Source: Gyromitra esculenta
Taxonomy: Eukaryota; Ascomycota; Pezizomycetes; Pezizales; Discinaceae
Direction: 5' to 3'
DNA length: 64,000 nucleotides
NCBI GenBank assembly: GCA_038503075.1
Contig: JBCAML010000005.1
Coordinates: 434,001-498,000 of the forward strand
In this document: positions 44,794 to 56,900 of the stretch, in pieces
Layout: every line of letters begins with the position of its first letter
Position numbering within the stretch: the first letter of the stretch is position 1
Notes under the pieces: model-generated
Seen by the model: only the letters and a program-made list of their open reading frames with translations
Database searches by the model: none
What the model was told of the DNA's origin: nothing
Position numbers and translations under genes: made by a program

Positions 44794-47490
44794 GGCAGGC
44801 AGATACTCCGTGGTGCTGAGTGTATTTCTTCGAAATGCGAGCAATTAAGGTTTGAGGTGAGTCGAGTAAAATCTTCGCGATTGAGTCAACACCAACAAGC
44901 AGAAGCGGGGGAGGATTCAAACCTATACCAGCTCCAGCAGATTAAGTGCTACCGTAAGGACATGAGTATATTGTGAATAGTCGTCGCAGATTTGAGAGAG
45001 AAGATGTGTCACAGCCAGGAAAGATTATAGTTGGAGGGGCAAATTCCGCGCGACGTCGGAGTTGACCAATCATCCAAAAAAAACTAGGGCTAGGTTTTGT
45101 CAGCAGAGCCTCAATCTTGGCGTTCTAAAACGTCATGTAGATGGTCATGCGCGCACCATATTCCGTGTCGTTCCAGTGTTTAAAATCCCTTGAATTCCAT
45201 GTTCCTCTAATCCATAAACGTGAGACTTTCTCCTCGTATGTTGAAAGGTTGGGATTCCAGCCTTTGAGACATTGGTGATGCTTGACCAGACAGGGTTACT
45301 AATCCCCAATTGGGCTCGAAGCAGATACTTATACCGAGTCAAAAACTGAACTGATGCTTCCGAATGACGGCAAGAACTACTTCCAACAAGATTACAGGAG
45401 ATGTCGTTCAAGGTTCTGCCTTATCTACACTGACCCAGCACACGTAACTCTTCCAACCTCCTAAGAAAGTTTCACTCCGTAATTCAAAATTATCTAGAGC
45501 CCAACTACAGTCGTACTTCGAGATGTCGGATGCAAAGTTTCAGTAGGGCTTCACACGAGATAGCAAGTTATCCAAGATAGCATATCAATTTTGACAAGCA
45601 AGAAAGATTACGGTGGAAGGATCCGTACGAGATAGCAAGGTATCTAACATAGCGAGATCCGGCATAGCGAGGTGCGACTGTACACGTACTGGATTGAAGT
45701 CTCCATGTATCTCTCATCATTGATAATAGCTCGATAACCCACGCCGCTTGGGTCGCAGCATGCAGCAAGAATACTAATCGGGTACCCCTTTGGTCTATCA
45801 AAATTAGCCATTACAATAAATGCACTTGATCCGGGATCGGCTCTCAACAAACAAGTAATGCCAAGCATAGACGCGTACTAACGAGGCGGAGCAACATTGC
45901 TCTAGGCCTTGGTTTCGGATGATGGACTTGAAGTTTGGCTTCGGAACGGTTTCAAGAGTGATATTTGAATAAACACCCTAGTTTATGAACTCGGTTCTGC
46001 TTGCTCACTACGAACAAATTTAGAAATCTCCAATGCTAATTCATGGAAACTGCGAGGATAAATTCATAACGACACAAACGCCAAGTAAATATAATCTCCA
46101 CAAAACTGTTAGTCCAGTCAGCTATACACTCCCTCTATATTTCCTAAGAAAGACTAGGCGGGTTGCGAAATCTAGGGTGTTAGAGGTTGGCTAATGGATA
46201 CGTAGTTCTAGAAAAATGGCACCCGGGTCCATAGTTCACCTCGGAAACGTGCCAGAAAAGAGCGGAATTCATACATACTTAGCCTATCCTTATAGAATGA
46301 ATGCATGAATAACCGACTTGGAGGACGTGAAAACAGAAAGAAAATACCAGCATGGCACAGAGTGATAATCTATGACCGTGATAACTAGACCCTAGCCTTA
46401 ATCGTGTTCGGACCTCGAAAGAAGCTAACGGGTCATGGTTATATGCGCTTCACCCCTCTTATTAATTTCATAGTCTATCACATATCACTAGTAGTAAAGC
46501 TGGCAAGCAACGCTAAGAAAAACGCGTACGCGGAATCCAGCCCGGAGAAAAGGTTCTTGTCCATCATTTTTAGTGCCTAGCAACGGCAGATGAAATCCGA
46601 AATTCAATCGAACCATACCAAGAATAAGAACAGACGATATGGTGGCAGCGGGAAAGTGTTGCAAATAGAAGCCATCTAAGTACTCTACTCTAGAGTACAC
46701 GCCATGTACTGGCTTCCGTCTTTGAGTAACGTTATAACACTCTTAGGACAAAACCGGCCTGCACACATCCTCAATTCACTATCCGATAAACTGACGGCGA
46801 GATTTAGCAATAATTAATACCGAATTTGCGTTAGGAATAACTGCGACGTGATTTTTCATGATTCTAGCCGAGCAATAGCCCTAACCCTAATTATATAGTG
46901 GTTCGTGAGTTCCCGGTTGACGGATCCACGGCACAATAGCATAGCCAGTACATCAGGTCAGTTTCGGCAATTTTCCGCCACAGCAGAGAGAGTAAAAGAT
47001 ACCTAACAGGTGAGATGCCAGCTGAGGTCAGATTCCCGGATGCGCAGCAAACACCTACTACCGCCACCCGAGATCCCGAGTTTTTTGGGGTGAAGTTGAC
47101 ATCGATGATGTAGCAAGACTACAAACGAAGGCGATGCATTTGCATGTGACTTTCGGGCCGCTCTCAGGAACCCCTGCTTTTGAGGGAGTGTTCTCCAAAA
47201 GTGGTAGCGATCAAGCTTTATCTTGCTGGGAATGACGACTTGGTACTCTAAACTGTGGCTCAGCGCGCCACAGTTAGCGGTCATGGAGAAACCCTCTAAT
47301 TAGATGCATCCCAGACTTGGAACAAGGGATGGTCTACGCGTCCGACTACCGAGAGATTCAGGATGTCTTCATCATCAAGCCCCCCTCCGAGCCTCCGAGT
47401 CCCGCTTGTATGTAGAACGAGCACACTACTATTTTTTCCAACGTCGTCCGTCAAAACATTACAGCTGTCCCGGAAGACAAGCTACACACT
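44794..47490. other. Divergent intergenic region with one pogo-like MITE
   Basis: A 2.7-kb gap between the divergent rpc1 and TMEM184 genes. It holds the MITE at 45506-45682 and a two-unit telomere-like CCCTAACCCTAA at about 46878-46889. A 93-codon minus frame at 47003-47284 has an ATG but no family resemblance and lies in the probable promoter of the next gene. Confidence 0.5.
45506..45682. mobile_element. TA-flanked pogo/Fot1-like MITE (173 bp)
   Basis: The termini CAGTCGTACTTCGAGATG (from 45508) and, inverted, CAGTCGCACCTCGCTATG (to 45680) are flanked by TA at 45506-45507 and 45681-45682. CAGTCG-ACCTCGCTAT is the classical style of pogo/Fot1 ends. Inside, ACGAGATAGCAAG-TATC recurs directly at about 45553 and 45628, so the right arm is longer and repetitive. 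There is no coding capacity. Confidence 0.8.
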
Positions 47491-49415
47491 ATGATTTCGA
47501 CCTGCAACTCCACGCTCTCTGAAACTCACTGTATGTTCTGACCCCCCTATTAACTTTAGTCGCGTACTATTCTGACCGGAATTCAGGGAATACCGATAAC
47601 ATCGTCGGGAACTTCAGTTTACACACTCTAGGATGGTTGATTTGTGGTGTAGGGGCTTTCCTTTCGTTATGAATTCAAGTGAGCTGAAAGCTGATCTAGA
47701 GGAGCGAATATCAATAGGGGTGCGCCATAATAGCCACCGTCATTTCGTTATTCCTTATCTTTCGGCATGCGGGGCATTATACAAAACCCAATGAGCAGCG
47801 ACAGTGGGTCATTCCGTGTAGATCAATTTCAAGAGTGAGCTGTGAGTTGAACTAATGTTGGGTTGACGATAGTATTATTCGTATTCTGCTCATGGTACCA
47901 ATTTATGCTATAACTTCATGGCTTTCCTATGTTTGGTACTGGCATGCCATCTATTGGGAAGTTGCGCGGGTAATTAGCCTTTCTCCGTTCCTTGTTCTCC
48001 CCAGCTGACGGACATTGAATAGGATTGCTATGAAGCCTTTGCGATCGCGGGTTTCTTCGCGCTGCTGTGCAACTATATTTCTCCTACCCTTCGTGGTCAA
48101 AAGAACTTTTTTTCTACTCTCGAAGTCAAGCCGTGGCCTTGGCCATGTGGCAAATTGGCTAAACCGCGCAGCGGGCTGACCTGGTTCAATATCATCTGGA
48201 TCGGCATATTCCAATATGTATTTATTCGAGTTGCGTGTACAATTATTGCGACAGTGACGCAGGTTGAGGGTGTCTATTGTGAGGAATCCCTAGCACCGAA
48301 ATATGCGCATATATGGACTATGATGGCCAATATGATCGCCGTCACGATCGCTATGTTCTGCCTCATTGCGTTCTATCTAAATTTAAAGGTCGCGCTAGCA
48401 GCAAATAAACCGTTCTTCAAGCTGCTCTGCATCAAACTCGTTATTTTCTTCTCCTTTTGGCAAATGGTTAGCCCTCCCTTCAGCAGCGGCAAGCCCCATC
48501 AAGATAAGATGATGAAACTGACAAAGTGTGTAGATGCTTCTTGACCTACTCACTTCCACCAACATCATAAAATCCACAAAATATATGTCTCTTGGTGATA
48601 TCTCTGTTGGGTTCAACAGTCTCCTAATTTGTTTCGAAATGATAATTTTTGCCATCCTCCATATTTTCGCCTTCACTTGGCGCGAATACGACCGAGGTCC
48701 GCATAAAACGACTCCTGTCTTTGCTTCCCTTCTCGACGCGTTCAACCCTTGGGATATTGTTCGCGCGACTGCCCGTGGGACCCGCTGGTTAATGTGTGGC
48801 ATCACCCGTCGCCGCACCGACGCGGAGAAGGTTCTTGAACGGCAGAAATCTGAAGAGGAATCCGGACTGGTTGGGAACGCTGCGGAGTTTGCTGGTGTAG
48901 AGAGCCCACCTCTTGGACACAATGGTGGATTGATGGTTTACCATCCGACACCATCCGACACGGCTGAGGGAGTCAATACACTCAAGGTACAGACTGGTGT
49001 ATACGGATCCTACCACCCAGAGCCCGTAGAAATGACGAATTCGCCTATTCAGCCCGGACGTCAGCGACCACATGCACCAGCTTCACTTTATAGCCAGCAG
49101 GTGGCTAATAATGGATATGGCCATTCGATTGCACCACCGCCACAGGGGCCGCATGGGTATCACGAACGATATAGGGATCAAACACCAAGCCCAGTGGAGA
49201 GGCCAGCGCAGCTGCCGTATCCAAGCACGAATTATATGCCGAGTACCCCTAGGCAGGGTGGGATACCAGCCGACTATTTACATAGCCCAACGAGCCCGGT
49301 AGTAACAGGGGCGCATAGCCCCATGTTACCGATTGTAGGTGGGCAGAGTGGTGGGGGGCAACAGCAACACCAAAAACACCAACAAGAAGAGTATACGGCA
49401 TTTAGGCCAACCTAA
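47491..49415 (+). CDS. hfl1: TMEM184/DUF300 membrane protein, Hfl1-like
   Basis: There are six exons: 47491-47530, 47587-47648, 47718-47803, 47873-47969, 48023-48466 and 48534-49415, joining to 536 residues. The N-terminus has HWNTDNIVG, then multiple membrane spans with family motifs PNEQRHIIRILLMVPIYA, RDCYEAFAIAGFFALLCNY, PRSGLTWFNIIWIGIFQY, KLVIFFSFWQ and a conserved last span ending FTWREY. A cytoplasmic Pro/Gln/His-rich tail of about 200 residues follows. Members include human TMEM184 proteins, organic solute transporter alpha, and the fission-yeast vacuolar protein Hfl1, which binds lipidated Atg8 on the vacuole. A vacuolar role is therefore plausible but inferred. The third exon boundary (donor GTAGGG after 47648) is the least certain. 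Confidence 0.88.
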
Positions 49416-52400
49416 AATATAATTCTCTAAAGTAACTTGTAAAGTTTCCTTCTGGTCGGTATTTTCCAATATGTCTGTATCTTGTCTTGTGCTTTTGGTG
49501 GTAATCTAGGGGTGTAACGGCGATTTGCAATCCTTTAGTATTTCCGCTTTTCTATCTTGTTTTTTTTTTCGGGGTTCCTTATTATGTTCTTATTCTAGAT
49601 CTTTTATTCTATTTTTTTTCTTGCGCTCGTTCCGATCCTCAATAATTAATAAGAGGTTATTCTGTATTATTCCAATTCTTCTTTTACTCTACGTTGAGCC
49701 GGTTCTCCGCCTACGAGAAGTGTAAGGTAGCAGAGATGCCCAGAATCGATGCTGGCTTGCTTTTCTTAATCCCTTTCTGCCACTTTCGTACCACATCCAC
49801 ACTATATGTGTATCTCTCCCTCTCGCTGTTACCGAAAATCTAAGCAGGGCGTACATTTTCTTTTGTAAATATGTACTAATATATCTACTGTATTTTTGAT
49901 ATTATTAAATTTTCGTTATATCGCCACAAGTAGGGGTGCATAGTATAAGAGGGGAGCAGTTTACAGATAATTTTGTGTAAGTAATTTTTGGGATTCAAGC
50001 TTTGGGCAGGTTGCGAGCTCCTTGATGCGTTAGCCATCCTTTCGGTTCTCTAATTATCGACTTTTTCATAGCTATAGCCACGGAGATATTCTACCAGGTG
50101 AAATATGGTGTCTGTAAGATCTAAAGGTGGTGGTCGTGACCGTGATATTGATTGGGTTCCCTGAAGTGATAAGGATGGTTTTAGTGGTTTGCTGTCCTTT
50201 GTCTAGTAGTTAAATTGTATTGATCTAGTGTTGATCATGGACCCAAATCTATCAATACATATATCATAACTAAGGCATTATTTATCCCCACTACTCTTGG
50301 AATTTGGGCTTGTAAATATTTATCATTTAAATTTTCGAGAAGAGTCCTAGCCATTCTTTCGGGAGAAAAGGAGCGGCCCTTCAACCGAGAAGCTAGCTAC
50401 CGATCTCAGCCCCTCAGCTGTTACAAGCTTACAGCTTCCCTGTTTTACCTCTAGTTTTATTGTGTTACGAAATGATAAAATTTAACTTGGAAACTTTTAT
50501 CCTCCAGACCTTGCTAGCTGACCTTTGGCATTTCGAAAATCGGTGAAATTCTCCTAACGCTGCTAGTTTATTACATGTCTCTTCTAGAGTAAAAGTAGCA
50601 GGGTTTAGCTACCGTTTTCGTTGATGTAACTGACATGCGGGTGCTAACATCTAGCTAGAGGAGTAAGAAAAGCACAGAAAAGAACGAGCTATTGAAGAAA
50701 CAAGGTAGACAAAGAGATTACTTATGTATACTAAACCAGTAAGAAAACAATTTATTAGATTTATAATCACTAATGCAAGGTATGGGTCTGCGAGAAGTAG
50801 AGCATTCGTCTCTAACATCCGACGAATGATTAGGATTACTATTAAGATGTAGATCCTTTTAGATACGTACTTCCATTAGTTACCAAAGATATATTACCCA
50901 TATCACCTCCCCTCAGAGGTATCCAATTCCGAGTGATGTCCTATGATTATTTGCTCCAACTCTTGATGCATCGTCCTGCAGTGGGCCTGTGTAATCACCG
51001 GATAAGAGGCCATTGCATATCGAATCGAATTGTCTGCAGTAGATATACGAGGCTTAGTTCCCCGTTATTCACACCTACACTAAAAAGCGGTTTACTGCGT
51101 AATACACATACACCAACGAGTCCTCTCAATCAGTATCACTTATATATAGCTGTATACTTTCAAATGCTTGTATATATGTATACTAATTCTATGATCATCA
51201 ACAAGCAATATTACGCCACTACCTACTCTCACATAATGCATTCGTCTTACTTACGTAGGGTTGATTATGATATGGATAGAATGTATATATATGTCGAACA
51301 GAGAAATCCCCAGATGATACTACGATTATGCTATGCACTCTGTTGGGTCCTAGGGATTTCAGAAATCAGGAATCTTCTATAGAATTTAGCCACTTTTCCA
51401 TCATGTTGTTTTGTAGAATGGAATGATCTTTAGTCGGCTCGCGCGGTTCCTTTCACTTTGGTTGAAGCAACAGGTTGCTTTTTTATGTCCAGACACGGGC
51501 ATATACCATGCAGACACCACTATCACAAACCCGATCACCCGATTCCACCAAAATTTCCCTGTGCCTCGTGTCCTCAGGCTTATAATATTTATATAAACAT
51601 AATAGGGTACAGCATTAAATCCACACTTTGTTTTTCTGTCGCCTACGCAAACGTGTGGAGTAGGTATTGGAAGCGGCTACCCGCGCGTAAGGGAAAGCTC
51701 ATGTTTACCCCCACTGATTGCTAACACGATAAACTCATCGCTGCGACCAACTGGAAAACTGCTATTAGCAGCTTCAGAGATCTCGATGGTAGTGGACATC
51801 TCGCTAACACACAAGAATACAATAGGTGTTACATATTATCGTGAAGAGTCTGGGGGATTTGTCAACTTGCTGCATATACTGTCTGATGCTTACGTTGCGC
51901 TATTATTTTTTCCAAAGGTGGTTGCACGAAAACTTCAGGACGACATCTCAATCTCTTGCTCTCCGATCCTCTTCACCACCATCACTTTCCTAAAACCTGT
52001 TTCCATGAAAAATGGAGAAAAGGAGTTTTTGAGTATAGTTGAAATCTGCCGTAAGCTGCGCACCGTACATTTTCACAAGGCTGAATTAAACCGAGTATCT
52101 AGTGAAATGGATAGATATACGGTACCGAACAGAAAGGAAGGACGGAAGTGGTTACCAGTGGTGTCCTGCTTCCTAGGCCTACTACTAGATTCTTTGCAAA
52201 TTCATGCAGGAGCACGGATACCTGCAGTAGCCAAGATAGATAGGATAAATCCAGAATAATACCCTACATGTGTCGGAGAAGCAAATTTTGGCGAAAGAAA
52301 GGCAAATGAAATACCTGGGAATCCTTGCTACAGCTAACAGAAGGTCAAGCGTTGTCCTCAGGATAAATTCCATGGATTATCACTCGATATGCTAAAGGTC

Positions 52401-52788
52401 CCATGCTATGAGCTAAGCAGCCTGAGCCACGATACCTATTTAAGGAATAAAGATCTCACAAATCCTGTGATGTACTTTTAGGCCACTAGAAACCATCCCA
52501 CAGATTTTCAACTAATGCACAGTGTTTTTCCATAGCAAACTAGGATATACCAGGTAACAACCAAATCAATTGTAAATTTATCTTAGATGTTTAAGGAAAT
52601 GTTATAAGGAGTGTTGAGAGCTAGTCCTGTCAGGAAGCGCCCCCTTGAAATTGTACAGAAGTACAGTAATAAACAGAAAGAAGCTTTAACCAAGCAAAAT
52701 ACCAGAACAAGATAAAAAACCGCCCTTCCAGCCAAGACAAAGGAAAAAAGGAGACAAGTACAGTTTTTGATTGTGTAATTTAGAGTAT
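49416..52788. other. Intergenic stretch, no supported gene
   Basis: A 3.4-kb AT-rich gap. The longest frames (50933-51382 and 51786-52259) have no family resemblance, no clear leader and no partner exons. I recognise no element ends. Confidence 0.5.
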
Positions 52789-54582
52789 TCACTGCAAAGC
52801 GACCTGACGGCGTTTGACCATGACTTGCATATCAATGAGTTCCACAACGAGTGTGAAGTATTCCCTGGGCGCTTTGACCAATTCAAAGTCGTATAGCGTA
52901 ACCATTTTTGCAATGACCTTGATCATCAGGAAGATCGCAAGATGACGCCCAATGCAGACACGGCCACCAGCACCAAAAGATAACCATCCAGCCTCGATGT
53001 AATTTGACATGGTTCTTGGTGCGCCGTCGAGCATCTCAGTTGGGTGGTATCCAAGCCAACGTTCAGGCTTGAACTCAGCTGCATCAGGTCCGAAATAGCC
53101 AGTGTCGTAGTTGACGGGCCATGCAGACATTCCAACGACATATCCAGGCGGGACGAAGAATTCGTTGAGTTGACAACCAGCGGGAGGCGACACACGAGAT
53201 AGTGTAAACCCAACTGAAGGTGCGAGACGGATAGCTTCATTACAGACTGCTTCGAGGTAGGGAATTTTGTTGGATCCACCGTGGTGCAAGAAATCGGAAA
53301 ATTTGAGGTCACCATCGAGTGTGGACAATTCTTGGCGGACGCGGGCAAGCATTTCAGGGTTCTCAATAAGTTGGTGCATAGCTTTTACCGTCGGATGAGG
53401 AGCAACACCGACCGTGCCAGCCCTGGAAAATATCAATATTAGCAAAACTCCGAGGCAGATGGGTGTTATTTCAAGTTACATCAAGTTGAAGAATTGGACA
53501 GTTGACCCCTGAACCTTATCTCCACTAGGAAAGTGGCCTCGCATATGGTCCTGTGCTTCATAGAACCTAGCCATAAGGTGTCTGGGAGCCTCAACCCTGA
53601 CTTCATCAACTCTTTCCTATACGAGAGTATAACGTTAGCCCCTGATTCCCCATCTATGTTTTGCAAGATAATACATACACCCAAAGGCCTTTTCCACTTC
53701 TCGGTACCGATGCCCACTCCCGCGTAGTAAAGTTGATCCAAGAAATATACCAAGAGCATTCTACGGATCCATCTAGTCGTAATCATGAGTGCCTGTGGGA
53801 TTGGCATGAGAACACCAACTACTTGAATGATAACTCTCAAACCAAAAAGCGTATTCCAAAGATCCTTTCCGGCCAGACAAAATCCGGTAGAGAGGTTACA
53901 GCAGATCTGAGTAGTCACGTCCCAGGTGTAGAATTCCATCCAACTAGTCATATTGCACACTTTACCAGGCCCCACGATGTGGTTATCCATTCCTTGCACG
54001 AATTCATCGAGAGCCTTAAAGAGCCCGTCAGTAAACACGCGATCCAACGAGTATTCTGTCTAATAGTAAACATACCGCATCAAAATTTCCCTCAAGCTTA
54101 GTCAAACCAGCTTCAGAATAAAAATGTGACATATATTTCTTCCCCAGTCGAGCCTTCTCCGGCTCACGTTCGAAAATGAAACTAAAATCCTCATTGATGG
54201 AACCTGTCTCATAGGCCGGAGCTTTACGGAAGAAAGTCTCGTCCTTCTTATCGTTGGCGAAGCTATAAATTTGGTTCCTGAGGAAAGGGTCTGAGCACGA
54301 GATGTCATTTGGCGCGATCCAGACTACCGGTCCATATTTGGCGTGCAAGGCCATAAGTTCGCGATGCCATGTGCGATTGAAAGTGTAGTAGGCTCGGTAG
54401 AAATTGGTGTATTTAGCCAGGAATGGTCCTGGGATCCCCTGTTTACGGAGAGGGCTTTTTATGTACTTTTCAGTTTGGCGTGCGAGCAAGTACGCTGAGA
54501 TGACAGCTGAGATGGCAAGTTTGTGCTCCCATACAACATACAACGAGCCTGCAGCGAAAGCTGCAACTTTTGAGACGAGCAT
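52789..54582 (-). CDS. Cytochrome P450 with atypical I-helix
   Basis: There are four exons: 54582-54076, 54014-53679, 53616-53480 and 53422-52789, joining to 537 residues. An N-terminal membrane anchor is followed by GIPGPFLAKYTNFYRAYY and KYGPVVWIAPND, as in microsomal fungal P450s of the pisatin-demethylase-like (CYP57-like) group. The K-helix ExxR is at about 389-392 (EAIR), PERW at 446-449, and the haem loop FGAGGRVCIG has its cysteine at about 483. The I-helix reads MAGTVGVAPH at about 327-336, without the usual acidic-Thr pair of AGxDTT. The first intron is 61 nt with a CTGAC branch site. It is an ER mono-oxygenase needing a reductase partner that is not nearby. Substrate unknown. Confidence 0.9.
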
Positions 54583-56689
54583 TTTCTCGATCTTGGGTGG
54601 CTAGCTTAATGTTTAGTATTAAGACCAACGTTTAATTCGATAGTATTGCTTTCGTCTAGAGTTGATAACGTTATTAGCCAACATTTTACCCGCTCAGGTA
54701 CGTATTATGGGAAGCTACTTTAGAATGAGTGAAGCAGCCTGCAGCTGTTGTGATAAAAATTCTAAGAGATGGGGTTGTGGTGTTGAGAGGGTAGATGAAG
54801 AATGGAGGAAGAGATAGGAGGAAATCCGGCCTTTTTGTGGGTGGAAACCTGAGACAACCCGGTAGACTATAGAAAATCATTGAATTTTCGTCGAGTATTT
54901 GAGCTCAGACCTAAATGCTGTTGGTGTTTACTGACACCATCAAAGGGAAAAATCGTCAATAGAATGCTATAGCACTAACTTATATATCTAACTTCTTCCA
55001 TACATGTAGTACGCTCAATTCCAACCACAACCCTATATTCTATTTTCTTCGACAGAACAACGATAGAACCCATCCACCACGTTTACCAAGATTTTGTTTA
55101 ATGTCACCATTTTCGCGCAAGACCACGTTCTTACCCACAGGCCAACACGAGGTGCAGGAATCTCCGGCTGGCCAGGAGCTCCTGTGCTGTTCGGAAATCA
55201 AAATTAAGTATAACAGTGACCCCCAGTTGGTGCATATTTGAGACATGGCCGTTGAAAGGGCTGGTGATCGGGGGTATCTGAAAAACGTTGAGAGCGAGCC
55301 GAGACCCAAGACTTAGGCAAGGAATTCAAGCCTAATGGGTATCTTTTGGCTTCATGCATGCAACTCTTTATTGCTTTTAATGGTAGCACGGCATCAGCCA
55401 GGTGGCGTATGTCAACGTTTGACATCTGATTTCAGATGCAGCCCGCTTGATTCCTCCAATGAACAGGAGACGGCAGGGAGAATAATCGTGGAAGCTTCTC
55501 AATCGTCTGATTTTCATCTACCCAGGCGCTTGACACCATCCACTCAGAAAGGTGACATTCTAATCGTACGAGTTTCCAGTGCCAGAAACCAAGAAGTCGT
55601 TATGCTTTTTTGGTTAGGTTGCCATGTTTTCTGCAAGGTCAAGACACATTTTAGCTATGCAATTCGCTAGCCATCCTTTCCTGGTCGCTAAGGTTACTGA
55701 AATTACAAGGGGCTATATATTAAGTAGGTTGAAACTTAAGCTTCTGTCAAGCTTTGCCAATTAAGCGCGGTTCTGCGGCTCTTCTAGAGTGTGTTCTCTC
55801 CTGAGACAGGTTTTCCCTACAAGCAGATACGGATACCACCTAAAAAAATCACACATAAATTACCTCGTCTACTCTAATCGAGGTTTTCACTGGAGATAGC
55901 TGATTTGGATCGACGATCACTGTCGGTCACTCGAATCTAATAGACATGTTTACGGCAGCAAGCGTGAGGCGCCCTCGCATACCATCCTTGCATTTCAGAA
56001 ATCAGTATGGAACCTAATATGGAAAACCTATAGGAATATATCCGCAGGCGTGCATTTATGCAATTCTGACAAGCCTACAAATTGGGGTGTGATGAATTAA
56101 CGCGCTTTGATTACTGTTATCTATTCGTAAAAGAGAACCATAGCACCATAGCACTACACGTGCTCTGGCTAATGGGGGCCGAAGCAATGAACTAAATCTA
56201 ACATTCATAAAATAATTACCTCAAGGAGTATACCAATAAGCTCGGGAAAGCAGTGGAAACAAGTTTCTCTTCATTTTACTCTACCTTTAGATATATTTCT
56301 TATTTCCTCTTCTCAAGAAGTCGCTCCTTGCTAGTTGAATGGTGCCGATCTGAGACCTGTAGCGCGGATGTGATCTGGAGTGGCTAAAAGACTCTGAGCG
56401 GCATTGCAGTCCTATTCGAAATTTAAAGTGTACGAGAATTCTTGCGGGCATATTTGTGGCTCGGGTTCCACCGATATCTCCCTGAACCAAGAGGGGATAT
56501 ATTTTCTCCTCGTAGTCTCTTTCATAAACCAAAGAACCCACATACTTATCGCGTATGTACCCAGCCGCACTCACTTCCGGACTCCTTTGATTGGATGTGC
56601 GTATACCATGTCCTTAACTTGTACTTGCTATACAGCATAAGAACCGGAAAACGGGGGGGGGAGACTTTCTAATATGCTATAGAATACGT

Positions 56690-56900
56690 GCCCAATGCTG
56701 CAGCATACAAAGCCACAACCCCCCTACTTTCTGGTTCATATCCCGAATGACAAGTACTCGGGTACATTATGGAGAACCTGAAAACAGGGTATCAAGTTGA
56801 CCAATCAGTAAGCTGATATAGCTAGATCCAGCCAACCAGAAACCCCAACCTGGAACATGCATTTTCAGGTTCTTCATGTGGTATCCGAGTACTAACAAAC
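56690..56900. repeat. Family B repeat, copy 2 (degenerate)
   Basis: AGCATACAAAGCCACAACCCC at about 56703, followed by TTCTGGTTC-TATCC, aligns with the right arm of the repeat at 10021-10075 (AGCATACAAAGCCACACACCCC...TTCAGGTTCTTATCC). Downstream, GTATCCGAGTAC (about 56880) is inverted relative to GTACTCGGGTAC (about 56754). The copy is diverged and its ends are uncertain. Confidence 0.6.

Noticed and set aside
46878..46889. CCCTAACCCTAA as a chromosome end
   Set aside because: Only two units, with ordinary unique sequence and genes on both sides.
51786..52259. 157-codon frame in the 49.4-52.8 kb gap
   Set aside because: No domain, no splice partners and no plausible leader; length alone is not enough in a 3.4-kb gap.
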